Source: Chryseobacterium sp. POL2
Lineage (GTDB): Bacteria; Bacteroidota; Bacteroidia; Flavobacteriales; Weeksellaceae
DNA length: 64,000 nucleotides
Direction: 5' to 3'
Assembly: GCF_011058315.1 (NCBI RefSeq)
Contig: NZ_CP049298.1
Span: 186,001 to 250,000 of the forward strand
A program made the translations under genes and the position numbers. Positions 37,391 to 45,479 of this stretch are shown here, in pieces. How positions within the stretch are numbered: position 1 is the stretch's first letter; each line of letters opens with the position of its first letter. The notes beneath the pieces are model-generated. The model made no database searches. It was not told where the DNA came from and saw only the letters and a program-made list of their open reading frames with translations.

Positions 37391-39391
37391 ATGAAGTTAA
37401 AACATACATTAGTTGCGTTAGCAGCGCCCTTTATGATGAATGCACAACAAAATCTAACACCCGAAATCTTGTGGACGCTTAACAGATTAGGTGTTCAGGC
37501 TGTCTCTCCAGACCAAGCTTCTCTCATTTATAAACTTAGCAAAACAGACCTTAAAACCGAAAAATCAAATTCAACAACTTACTTCTTGAATTTGCTAAAT
37601 CAGTCAGCAGACAAGATAGACTTTGGTAAAAAAGCCATTATCCAATGGGACAAAAATGGACTTTATGCCCTAGAAGGCGAAAAGATCCTTATTTCTAAAG
37701 ATTCTGGAAAAACCTGGTCAGATTTTTATAGCATTGGTAAAGATGCCGAAAATATTGTGATATCTCCCGATGGGAAGAAAGTTGCGTTCAGCAAAGCGGT
37801 ATTGGTAGAAGCGCTTATGGCAAAAGACAAATATGTAGATACGCCAAAATCTACCGCCCAAATCTATACCGACCTCAACCATCGTCATTGGGATGCTTGG
37901 AACGAAGGCAAGTACAACCATGTTTTTGTTGTTAATATTAGCGATGCTGTGGATAAGGCGAAAGATCTTTTGGAAGGAAAGAAATTCGATTCGCCACAAA
38001 AGCCTTTTGGTGGGAGTGAGGATTTTGTATGGAGTCCAGATTCTACAGAATTATTATATGTGACAAAAGCCAAAAGTGGCGCAGAATATGCGCAAAGTAC
38101 CAATACCGATATTTTTGCATATAACTTAACAACTGGCGCAACTATCAATCTTACAGACGGAATGATGGGTTATGATGTGGCACCAAGTTTTAGTAAAGAT
38201 GGCAAATCGCTGATGTGGCTAAGCATGGCTCGCGATGGTTATGAAGCCGACAAAAACGACATTATTGTGATGGATTGGCAGTCTAAAACTAAAAAAAATT
38301 TAACGCAATCTTGGGACGAAAGCGTTTCTGGTTCTACTTTTTGGAGTCAAGATTCTAAAAGTATTTATTTCACAGCAGCTTTTCGAGGGACAAAACAATT
38401 GTTTGGTGTGGATACAAAAGCCGCAAAAGTGACCCAAGTTACCAATGGACAATTTGATGTTAATGATATCTATGCGCAAAATAAAAATGGTTTAGTAGTT
38501 TCAAAAGTAGATATTAATCACAATGCTGATCTTTATAGTGTTGAATTAAAGAAAGGTCAATTGGCAAAAATGACCGATGTTAACAAAGCGACTTATGCTA
38601 AACTGGCTCAAGGAAAATCTGAGCTGAAAATGGTGAAAACTTCAGATGGAAAAGAAATGGGTGTTTGGTTCCATTATCCACCGAACTTCGATCCGAACAA
38701 AAAGTATCCAACTCTTTTGTATTGCCAAGGTGGGCCACAATCGGCTTTGACACAGTTTAACTCAGTAAGATGGAATTTTGCTTTGATGGCGGCTAATGAT
38801 TATATCGTCGTAGCGCCTAACCGTCGAGGTATGCCAGGTTGGGGAACCAAATGGAACGAGGAGATTTCTGGAGATTGGGGTGGACAACCGATTCGTGATT
38901 ATCTAGCAGCAACCGATTTTGCTAAAACTTTGCCTTATGTTGATAATGACAGAATTGCGGCTGTTGGTGCAAGTTACGGTGGCTATTCGGTGTTTATGTT
39001 GGCTGGCGTACATGAGAACAGGTTCAAGACTTTTATCGCGCACGATGGTTTGTTCGATATGACATCTTGGTACGGAACAACTGAAGAATTGTGGTTTGCA
39101 AATTGGGATTTGGGCGGACCTTATTGGAAAAATCCGACACCAAAAGCTTACACCGATTTTAATCCGATTAAAAAAGTAGGAAACTGGAATAAGCCTATTA
39201 TGATTATCCAAGGCGGAATCGACTTCCGTGTGCCTTATGAGCAAGGACAGGAGGCTTTCCAAGCTGCAAAGTTGAAAGGTCTTAAAACTAAATTTTTGTA
39301 TTTCCCGAACGAAAACCACTGGGTACTGCATCCTCAAAATGGCTTGGTATGGCAAAGAGAATTTTTCGATTGGTTGAAAGAAACTTTATAA
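37391..39391 (+). CDS. S9 family serine peptidase, dipeptidyl-peptidase 5-like
   Basis: Exported prolyl-oligopeptidase-family enzyme that removes dipeptides from peptides; the DPP5 identity is inferred from length (666 residues) and layout. The signal peptide ends at FMMNAQ. The N-terminal two-thirds is a beta-propeller (repeats with SPDGKKVAFSK, WSPDSTELLYV, SFSKDGKSLMWLS and WSQDSKSIYFTAAF). The C-terminal alpha/beta hydrolase has Ser528 in GASYGGYSVFM, Asp611 in GGIDFRVP and His643 in NENHWVL. The start is ATG 37391, which leaves 67 bp to the divergent gene. A dispersed repeat-like element follows the stop codon. Confidence 0.92.
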   Translation: MKLKHTLVALAAPFMMNAQQNLTPEILWTLNRLGVQAVSPDQASLIYKLSKTDLKTEKSNSTTYFLNLLNQSADKIDFGKKAIIQWDKNGLYALEGEKILISKDSGKTWSDFYSIGKDAENIVISPDGKKVAFSKAVLVEALMAKDKYVDTPKSTAQIYTDLNHRHWDAWNEGKYNHVFVVNISDAVDKAKDLLEGKKFDSPQKPFGGSEDFVWSPDSTELLYVTKAKSGAEYAQSTNTDIFAYNLTTGATINLTDGMMGYDVAPSFSKDGKSLMWLSMARDGYEADKNDIIVMDWQSKTKKNLTQSWDESVSGSTFWSQDSKSIYFTAAFRGTKQLFGVDTKAAKVTQVTNGQFDVNDIYAQNKNGLVVSKVDINHNADLYSVELKKGQLAKMTDVNKATYAKLAQGKSELKMVKTSDGKEMGVWFHYPPNFDPNKKYPTLLYCQGGPQSALTQFNSVRWNFALMAANDYIVVAPNRRGMPGWGTKWNEEISGDWGGQPIRDYLAATDFAKTLPYVDNDRIAAVGASYGGYSVFMLAGVHENRFKTFIAHDGLFDMTSWYGTTEELWFANWDLGGPYWKNPTPKAYTDFNPIKKVGNWNKPIMIIQGGIDFRVPYEQGQEAFQAAKLKGLKTKFLYFPNENHWVLHPQNGLVWQREFFDWLKETL

Positions 39392-39395
39392 CAAA

Positions 39396-39500
39396 CTGGG
39401 CATCTTAGCCCCGATAGAAGCGGCATCCTTTTTTGGGTGCCGTTTTGGTTGGGGAAGGCGGCGCCCAGAAAAGATATAGCGGATAGCGGGATTAGCTCCA
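39396..39500. repeat. Intergenic element, probable flavobacterial dispersed repeat
   Basis: It starts 4 bp after the stop of the S9 peptidase. CTGGGC (39396-39401) can pair with GCCCAG (39463-39468). Inside lies an 8-bp hairpin CGGCATCC-TTTTTT-GGGTGCCG (39421-39442), and the right side reads ATAGCGGATAGCGGGATTAGCTCC in two pieces (39475-39498). From memory, the pair TAGCCCCGAT...GCGGCATCC and ATAGCGG...GGGATTAGCTCC recurs between genes in Flavobacterium and Chryseobacterium chromosomes. It contains TGGGCGCC in inverted orientation, shared with the element at 10084. It may act as a terminator or mRNA stabiliser. Confidence 0.6.
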
Positions 39501-39524
39501 AAAAAATAATTAAATTCGTAGCTC

Positions 39525-40703
39525 ATGAAAAGGCTATATTTATTTTCTAAGATTAATAAATGGATTATCTACACGATGCTAACTGCCGTGGTTATTGGGA
39601 TTGTGTTGGCATCGTCTGTGATGATTAATTATCTTCGGGAGAAAGAAACGGGACGTATCCAGTCGATTGCGACGGCGATGAAGTATATGCAAGATGTTAA
39701 TTTTGATTATCGTCTTAACGAATTATCGCTGAATGTGATAAATGAGAATGAAGATATTCCGTTTATCTTGACAGATAAAAAAGGCAATTTGATTGAAAGC
39801 CGGAATATTCCTAAAGAAGTCTTGGAAGATCCAGAGAAGCTGAAAACAATTATGCGGCAGATGGAAAGTCGCTATCCGCCATTTGAGATACAGTTGCCAG
39901 AATATAACAATCAGTTTATTTATTATGATAATTCAAAACTGCTGAATAATCTAAGGTTTTATCCTTTTATTTTGGCATTATTTATTGGTGGCTATATTGC
40001 TTTTTCGTTTTGGTTTTTAAGAACATTGAAAAAAACGGATGAGGGTTTTTTGTGGGCTGGACTTGCAAAAGAAACAGCACACCAGATTGGGACGCCTTTG
40101 TCCTCGATGATTGGTTGGGTGGAAATTATGAAGCTGGAAGATGAGAATAGCCTTGGGGTGAAAGAGTTGGAACAAGATGTTGAGCGGTTGAAAACCATCT
40201 CGGAGCGATTTTCGAAAATCGGTTCTATTCCAACGCTTAATGATAGAGATTTGACGCAGACTTTGCAGCAGAATTACGATTACCTTAAAACGAGAATTTC
40301 TACTAAAGTGGATTTTACATTTCAGAAAACCTATGAAGATGTCATGGTTCCACATAGCCAAATCCTAATGAGTTGGGTTATCGAGAATCTTGTTAAAAAT
40401 GCTGTTGATGCGATGAAAGGTGAAGGGAAATTGGAAATCCAACTTTATAAAAAAGGAAAAAATGTTTTTGTAGACGTAAAAGATAATGGGTCGGGAATGT
40501 CAAAAAGCCAAACCAGAAAGGTTTTTAAACCAGGATATTCCACAAAAAAACGGGGTTGGGGACTTGGGCTTTCGTTGTCACACCGTGTTGTTCACGAATA
40601 TCATAATGGCGAAATAAAAGTGTCGCATTCCGAAATTGGCAAAGGCACGACTTTTCGTATTATTCTGAAAATACCAAAAGATGATAAAAAAGCGCAATCT
40701 TAG
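39525..40703 (+). CDS. Membrane sensor histidine kinase (orphan)
   Basis: A 392-residue kinase. Two membrane helices (about 13-36 and 145-165) enclose a short periplasmic sensor of about 110 residues. There is no HAMP or PAS domain. The H-box is AHQIGTPLSSMIGW (phospho-acceptor His186), a variant seen in Bacteroidota sensor kinases. The ATPase domain has ENLVKNAVDAM (N box), DNGSGM (G1), FKPGYSTKKRGWGLGLSLS (F/G2) and GKGTTFRIIL. No response-regulator gene is adjacent, so the partner is elsewhere. The stop codon lies inside the loop of the terminator hairpin. Confidence 0.93.
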   Translation: MKRLYLFSKINKWIIYTMLTAVVIGIVLASSVMINYLREKETGRIQSIATAMKYMQDVNFDYRLNELSLNVINENEDIPFILTDKKGNLIESRNIPKEVLEDPEKLKTIMRQMESRYPPFEIQLPEYNNQFIYYDNSKLLNNLRFYPFILALFIGGYIAFSFWFLRTLKKTDEGFLWAGLAKETAHQIGTPLSSMIGWVEIMKLEDENSLGVKELEQDVERLKTISERFSKIGSIPTLNDRDLTQTLQQNYDYLKTRISTKVDFTFQKTYEDVMVPHSQILMSWVIENLVKNAVDAMKGEGKLEIQLYKKGKNVFVDVKDNGSGMSKSQTRKVFKPGYSTKKRGWGLGLSLSHRVVHEYHNGEIKVSHSEIGKGTTFRIILKIPKDDKKAQS

Positions 40704-40717
40704 GAGTGCGCTTTTGG
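40688..40717. terminator. Bidirectional terminator around the histidine kinase stop codon
   Basis: AAAAGCGCA (40688-40696) pairs with TGCGCTTTT (40707-40715). The TAG stop (40701-40703) is in the 10-base loop. The minus strand continues TTTTTTATC, so it can also serve the convergent lipoprotein gene. Confidence 0.75.
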
Positions 40718-40739
40718 TTTGTATTGTTTGATGGTTTTA

Positions 40740-41531
40740 TTAATCTACAAATTTGGCAATTACTTTTTTGTTGCTGTCAAGTAGGAATAATTTGTTGCTT
40801 TGGAGTTCGTAAAATTTAGCATTTTTTAGAACTTTTGCAAAAGACTGTTCTGCTTCCATGTTCTCACAAGCCATCATCGTAGAGATGCCTTGCATAAAAT
40901 CGATTTTGTTGTCAGCGCTAATGTCAAACCCGCCGTTCATCTGGTTACAACCTGCATTTCCTGTAAAACGCTTTGTTTTGTCATCAAAGCTGATATAGCC
41001 TTCTTTTTTTGTAGTTTTCGACTTGTCAAATTGGATGCCGTACATTTCTTTTAATTTCCATTTTTTGTCAAAGATAGTCGCGTAATTTTTTGTTAAGGTG
41101 TAATGGTCTTTTAGAGAACCTGTAATTCTTTTACCATCTTGATCCAGCATGAATATGCGATTTTCACTAATGAAAAACTTCAGAGTTTGCCCATTTTTCG
41201 TTTTGGGTTTTAGCGTGATTGTATTACCTTCGTTGTTCCAAGAATAGCTTCCTTCTTCAAGAATAGTTGTGGTGCTTTTTCCTTGATAATTTTGTTTTAA
41301 AACATAAGTGTTGTCTTTATTAATGTATACACTTGTCGCGATGCCATCGCAGTCAGCACAAGGAAGTACGCCGTTATAGATACCGTTATAGTCTAACGAA
41401 TTTTTGGCGTTGTGTTCATCAGAGAATGATGACTTTGGTGTTGACTTGCAAGAAGTCAAACTTAAAGTTATAATACTAACTGAAAGAAGACTGATGTTTC
41501 TTAATTTCTTTAGTGCGTTTTTGTTTATCAT
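40740..41531 (-). CDS. Lipoprotein with NlpE-type and META domains
   Basis: A 263-residue outer-membrane-type lipoprotein. The signal peptide ends at the lipobox LTSC (Cys28). Residues about 48-150 form the NlpE N-terminal domain, with GVLPCADCDGI (Cys58-x2-Cys61) and the repeated beta pattern. Residues about 155-263 form a META/HslJ-like domain (KKWKLKEMYG, GNAGCNQMNGGF, and STMMACENMEAEQSF with a likely Cys pair). NlpE in E. coli senses surface and copper stress, and META proteins are linked to envelope stress; the fused role here is inference. It is divergent from the DEAD-type helicase gene. Confidence 0.88.
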   Translation of the reverse strand: MINKNALKKLRNISLLSVSIITLSLTSCKSTPKSSFSDEHNAKNSLDYNGIYNGVLPCADCDGIATSVYINKDNTYVLKQNYQGKSTTTILEEGSYSWNNEGNTITLKPKTKNGQTLKFFISENRIFMLDQDGKRITGSLKDHYTLTKNYATIFDKKWKLKEMYGIQFDKSKTTKKEGYISFDDKTKRFTGNAGCNQMNGGFDISADNKIDFMQGISTMMACENMEAEQSFAKVLKNAKFYELQSNKLFLLDSNKKVIAKFVD

Positions 41532-41618
41532 AATGTTATTTTTTTGTTGATATTCAAAATGTGTTCCTAAAATTAAATTAGATGTTTTTTAATTAAAAAA
41601 TGCTTTTTCAAAAAAAGC

Positions 41619-41626
41619 TATCTTTG
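41619..41626 (+). promoter_or_regulatory. Candidate -7 box of the DEAD-type helicase gene
   Basis: TATCTTTG matches TAnnTTTG and ends 4 bp before the ATG at 41631. Transcripts would have almost no leader. Confidence 0.45.
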
Positions 41627-41630
41627 CGGA

Positions 41631-42983
41631 ATGAAACCAAGTTTTGCAGACTTTGAGTTGCCAAAAGCCCTCAACGAAGCTTTGGAAAAGTTAAATATTT
41701 CCGAGCCTACACCTATACAGTACAAAAGTTTTTCTCCGATTCTGTCTGGTCGCGACATTATGGGAATTGCCCAGACGGGTACAGGAAAGACTTTAGCTTA
41801 TCTTTTACCAATTCTTAAAGAGTACAAATATTCTAAAACGGATCAACCTAAAATTTTAATTTTAGTTCCTACAAGAGAATTGGTGGTTCAGGTTACGGAA
41901 GTACTGAACCAATTGACCGAATTTATAAATGCTAGAGTAATGGGCGTCTATGGTGGCGTTAACATCAATACACAAAGAAAAAATATCTACGAAGGGGGCG
42001 TTGACATCTTGGTGGGAACACCAGGTCGTGTGATGGATTTGGCGATTGACAACGTGATACAGTTTAAAGATTTAAAAAAACTTATCATTGATGAGTTCGA
42101 CGAAATGTTGAGTCTTGGTTTCAAAAGACAACTCACGAATATCTTCACGATGATGAGTGAAAAACGTCAGAATATTTTGTTCTCGGCAACCATGACTGAT
42201 CAGGTGGACGAAATGTTGACCGAATATTTCAAAAATCCATTAGAAATTTCGTTGGCAAGATCGGGGACGCCGTTGGAGAAAATTGCGCAATCCGTAGTAC
42301 CTGTTCAGAATTTTAACACAAAGCTTAATCTTTTAATTCACTATCTCAATAAAGAAAATGATTTTGAAAAGATTTTGATATTTGCTAATAACAAACGCCA
42401 TGCGGATTTAATCTTTACTAAAATTGATGAAGAATTTCCAGAGCAGTTTGGCGTGATACATTCCAATAAATCTCAAAATTTCCGTTTGCGTGTGATGGAG
42501 GAATTTTCGAATAATGAACTTCGCGGAATTATTACAACCGATATTATGGCGCGCGGTCTTGATATTCCGGATGTGTCGCATGTGTTCAACTTCGAGATTC
42601 CTGATATTCCAGAACAGTATATTCATAGAATTGGTAGAACAGGACGTGCAGATAAAGAGGGAATTGCTATAAGTTTTTATACGCCGAAAGAAGAAGCTTT
42701 GCTGCTTGATATTGAAGTGTTAATGAATAAAGAAGTCTCCAAAACCGAATTCCCTGCTGAGGTTAAACTTTCAGATGTCAAAATTGAAGCTGAGAAAGAG
42801 GTTGTCATCATGAAAAATCCAGTAGTAGTAAAAATCCAAGAAGGTGGAGGTGCTTTTCATGAGAAGAAAGACAAAAATAAAAAAGTCAATCTTGGTGGAC
42901 CTACAAAAAGAAAACCGCCAAAGACAAAACCTGCCAACAGAGGACAACAAAAACAAAAAACGAAATCTCGAAAGAAAAAATAA
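41631..42983 (+). CDS. DEAD-box-type ATP-dependent RNA helicase
   Basis: RNA-unwinding ATPase for ribosome assembly or mRNA turnover; the specific substrate is unknown. It is 450 residues. Q motif with PTPIQ (27-31), motif I AQTGTGKT (47-54), Ia PTREL, motif II DEFD (153-156) instead of DEAD, motif III SAT (184-186), motif V TDIMARGLDIP and motif VI HRIGRTGR are in order. The two catalytic acidic residues of motif II (Asp153, Glu154) and the final Asp are kept, and only the Ala is replaced by Phe. The last 60 residues are a basic Lys/Arg-rich tail, suited to RNA binding. A perfect 20-bp hairpin follows the stop codon. Confidence 0.93.
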   Translation: MKPSFADFELPKALNEALEKLNISEPTPIQYKSFSPILSGRDIMGIAQTGTGKTLAYLLPILKEYKYSKTDQPKILILVPTRELVVQVTEVLNQLTEFINARVMGVYGGVNINTQRKNIYEGGVDILVGTPGRVMDLAIDNVIQFKDLKKLIIDEFDEMLSLGFKRQLTNIFTMMSEKRQNILFSATMTDQVDEMLTEYFKNPLEISLARSGTPLEKIAQSVVPVQNFNTKLNLLIHYLNKENDFEKILIFANNKRHADLIFTKIDEEFPEQFGVIHSNKSQNFRLRVMEEFSNNELRGIITTDIMARGLDIPDVSHVFNFEIPDIPEQYIHRIGRTGRADKEGIAISFYTPKEEALLLDIEVLMNKEVSKTEFPAEVKLSDVKIEAEKEVVIMKNPVVVKIQEGGGAFHEKKDKNKKVNLGGPTKRKPPKTKPANRGQQKQKTKSRKKK

Positions 42984-42990
42984 ATACTTA

Positions 42991-43033
42991 AATACAATCC
43001 GCGCCCGAACAAAGTTCGGGCGCGGATTGTATT
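42991..43033. terminator. Perfect 20-bp hairpin between convergent genes
   Basis: The 20 bases at 42991-43010 are the exact reverse complement of 43014-43033, with a 3-base AAA loop. The inner half is GC-rich (CGCGCCCGAAC). No long T run follows on either strand, only ATTATTATAATT and TAAGTATTTA, so it is an unusual terminator or a mobile palindromic element. Confidence 0.7.
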
Positions 43034-43049
43034 ATTATAATTAAAAAAC

Positions 43050-44210
43050 TTAATAAGCCATTTCTACAATCTTTTTAGCATCGGCAGGACTTACCATTCG
43101 GTTTTCACCAAGTAGCCAACCACGAGATTCGAAAGCCGCTTGTATTTTTTCTGCCGTGCCTTCGTAAGCATCGGTATATTCCGAAAGTTTGGTTTTTATT
43201 TCTAAAGAGTGGAAGAAGTCTTCCATCGCTTCGATTGCTTTCTGAGCTTTTTCGTCGATAGAACCTTCCGTGATGTTCCATACACGTTCTGCGTATTGCG
43301 CTAATTTTTCTTTTTTCTTTTCAAAATAATAACGGTAATGTTGGGGAGCAACAATTGCTAAAGTTCTGGCGTGGTCGATACCATATTGTGCCGTCAGCTC
43401 ATGCCCCATGCTATGCACCGCCCAATCCTGAGGAACGCCTTTTCCGATAAGACCATTAAGAGCCATGGTACAGCTCCACATAAATTCTGAAGCCGCTTCA
43501 TAATCAAATCCGTCAGCCATCATTTTAGGTGCAATTTCTTGTAAAGTTTTCAAAATGCTTTCGGCAAAACGATCTTGCAAAGCAGCGCCAATTGGATAAG
43601 TCATATATTGCTCCAAAACGTGGGTGTAGGCGTCTGTAATGCCATTTGCGATTTGGTTTTTAGGAATCGATCGTACAACTTCTGGATCTAGAATTGAAAA
43701 TTGAGGAAATAATCCTGGGCCCCCCATTCCTAGTTTTTCTTTTGTTGCACGACGAGAGATAACTGCTCCCGAATTCATCTCTGAAGCGGTCGCAGGTAAA
43801 GTTAATACACTCGCAAATGGCATACCTTGGCCTTCTTTGGTTACGATTCTTTTAGATAAAATATCCCAAGCTTCGCCTTCGTAATTAGCAGCAGCAGACA
43901 AAAACTTAACACCGTCAATCACCGATCCACCACCAACAGCAAGAATATACGTAATGTTTTTTTCTTTAATTACTTTAAGAGCTTCAAGCAGGACTTCGTA
44001 TTCTGGATTAGCGGGTACACCTCCAAATTCTGTAAGTTGGAAGCCTTCCAAAGCAGCGATAACTTGTTCGTAAACGCCATTTTTTTTAATGCTTCCGCCA
44101 CCGTACACCATTAGGATGTTAGCATCTTTAGGAATTTCGCGAGAAAGCTTTGCGATTTCGCCTTTTCCAAATATAATTTTTGTAGGATTTTTAAATTCGA
44201 AATTTAACAT
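43050..44210 (-). CDS. Iron-containing alcohol dehydrogenase (YqhD/BDH-like)
   Basis: NAD(P)H-dependent reductase of aldehydes or oxidase of alcohols, 386 residues. Residues MVYGGGSIKKNGVYEQV and AVGGGSVIDGVKFLSAAA form the nucleotide-binding half. The metal site is seen in DAYTHVLEQYMTYP (Asp, His) and HSMGHELTAQYGIDHARTLAI (two His). The overall pattern is closest to the NADPH-preferring YqhD/butanol dehydrogenase group, which detoxifies short aldehydes, but substrate and cofactor preference are inferred. It is a single-gene unit; upstream is the long control region of the xylan locus. Confidence 0.92.
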   Translation of the reverse strand: MLNFEFKNPTKIIFGKGEIAKLSREIPKDANILMVYGGGSIKKNGVYEQVIAALEGFQLTEFGGVPANPEYEVLLEALKVIKEKNITYILAVGGGSVIDGVKFLSAAANYEGEAWDILSKRIVTKEGQGMPFASVLTLPATASEMNSGAVISRRATKEKLGMGGPGLFPQFSILDPEVVRSIPKNQIANGITDAYTHVLEQYMTYPIGAALQDRFAESILKTLQEIAPKMMADGFDYEAASEFMWSCTMALNGLIGKGVPQDWAVHSMGHELTAQYGIDHARTLAIVAPQHYRYYFEKKKEKLAQYAERVWNITEGSIDEKAQKAIEAMEDFFHSLEIKTKLSEYTDAYEGTAEKIQAAFESRGWLLGENRMVSPADAKKIVEMAY

Positions 44211-44581
44211 TGTTTTGTTTGTTTTTGAAAGCTATAAAATTACGCAATAAGTTTGTTTTGGACGTGACGTTTTAGGCCGTATTGAGGTTAAATATTGTTA
44301 AATTATAATATTGAATTTTTTGACTTAATTTCCGTGAGATAAAAGAATGAAATTAATTTCAATTTTGTCGTTCTTATTAATTTGAAGCTTTTTTTGTTTT
44401 TTTAATTCATATAATTAGCTCAATTTTTAATTCATTTCTTTAATTATTTATAATTTTTTATTAAAAATGTATAAAAAAATAGCAATATGCTTTTCATAAA
44501 ATTATAATTATTCTAGAACTAGAATTGAATATTAAAAAAAGAGTTCAATATCTTCATTTATAAGTTGTTTTTAAAAAAATA

Positions 44582-44636
44582 TATCATGTATTATAAGATA
44601 AGCTTATCATATTTTTAATGTTAATCTTATCATGTA
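44582..44636. promoter_or_regulatory. Candidate operator cluster of the xylan locus regulator
   Basis: GATAAGCTTATC palindrome at 44597-44608, flanked by TATCATGTA repeats at 44582-44590 and 44628-44636 and by CTTATCAT copies at 44603-44610 and 44626-44633. It lies about 100-150 bp upstream of the regulator gene. Repeated, partly palindromic elements here would suit autoregulation by a dimeric Nudix-type repressor. The assignment is inference. Confidence 0.4.
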
Positions 44637-44705
44637 AATTCGATAACTAAAGTATTGATTTATAGATAATAATGAATAAATATTTTTTTATATGAATTGA
44701 ATTTT

Positions 44706-44713
44706 TATATTTG
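44706..44713 (+). promoter_or_regulatory. Candidate -7 box of the Nudix regulator gene
   Basis: TATATTTG matches TAnnTTTG and ends 26 bp before the ATG at 44740. The -33 element is weak. Confidence 0.45.
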
Positions 44714-44739
44714 TAATGTTACGTAAATGTTAACAATTA

Positions 44740-45465
44740 ATGAAACCGAATTTTATACATACTTATGTTTCTGTCGACTGTGTCGTTTTTGGCTTCGATC
44801 ACGAAAATCAACTCAATATTCTTTTGGTGCAAAAACATGGTGCCAATTCTCAGGAGAAGTCACAACGCAAACTGCCAGGTAGTCTTATTTTTAGTCATGA
44901 AGATGTTGATGATGCGGCGCAAAGGGTTTTGCATGAATTGACAGGTATCAAAAAAATGGTTCTTAAACAGTTTAAATGTTTTGCGGATCCCAATCGCGCA
45001 AGTAGTAAAGCGGATATTAACTGGATGGCACAAGAGTATCAGCCCAATATTGATCGTATTATTACAGTGGCTTATTTGTCTCTTTGTAAGATAGATCATA
45101 AAATTAATAGTTCAAAATATGATACTGTTGACTGGTTCCCAATCAATCGGGTGCCAGAGTTGCCTTTTGATCATAATAAAATTATTACGGAATCTTTTGT
45201 AGAAATTAGAAAATGGATAGAGTCTGATTTTTCGATTATTTTCCAGTTGTTGCCAAAGAAATTTACTATTAGACAATTGTTTCAACTCTACAATGCTTTG
45301 AGTGAAAAACAAATTGATATTAAGAACTTTCATAAAAAGATTGCTGCTTTTGATTACATTATTGCTTTGGATGAAATTGAGACCAACGTAGCCCATCGTG
45401 CAGCACGATATTATAAGTTTGATCCAAAGATTTATAAAAAGAATAATACAAAACTTATTAAATAA
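44740..45465 (+). CDS. Nudix-domain transcriptional regulator (AraR/NrtR-like), probable pentose sensor
   Basis: A 241-residue protein: a Nudix fold (about 5-145) plus a C-terminal winged-helix DNA-binding part (about 160-235, KFTIRQLFQLYNALSEKQI and HRAARYYKFDPKIY). This layout is that of NrtR and of the Bacteroides AraR-type regulators of pentose use. The Nudix box (47-70) reads GSLIFSHEDVDDAAQ then RVLHELTGI: compared with G-x5-E-x7-REUxEExGU, the first Glu is shifted and two of the Glu of REUxEE are replaced, so catalysis is probably lost and the fold senses a sugar. Position next to xylB and xylA (14 bp to xylB) points to xylose, xylulose or an arabinose-like effector. Confidence 0.88.
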   Translation: MKPNFIHTYVSVDCVVFGFDHENQLNILLVQKHGANSQEKSQRKLPGSLIFSHEDVDDAAQRVLHELTGIKKMVLKQFKCFADPNRASSKADINWMAQEYQPNIDRIITVAYLSLCKIDHKINSSKYDTVDWFPINRVPELPFDHNKIITESFVEIRKWIESDFSIIFQLLPKKFTIRQLFQLYNALSEKQIDIKNFHKKIAAFDYIIALDEIETNVAHRAARYYKFDPKIYKKNNTKLIK

Positions 45466-45479
45466 ATTTTTAACGCTAT

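Larger units (their letters stand above)
44211..44739. other. Long AT-rich control region before the glucuronoxylan locus
   Basis: 529 bp without a gene, between the divergent alcohol dehydrogenase and the Nudix regulator. Its right part holds a 12-bp perfect palindrome GATAAGCTTATC (44597-44608), two copies of TATCATGTA (44582-44590 and 44628-44636), a further CTTATCAT (44626-44633) and a TAnnTTTG box (44706-44713). The left 350 bp show only AT-rich sequence without a clear signal. Confidence 0.6.

Noticed and set aside
44211-44580. Small genes or an extra promoter in the left part of the long control region
   Set aside because: Only short AT-rich frames with no start context or motif; nothing could be supported.
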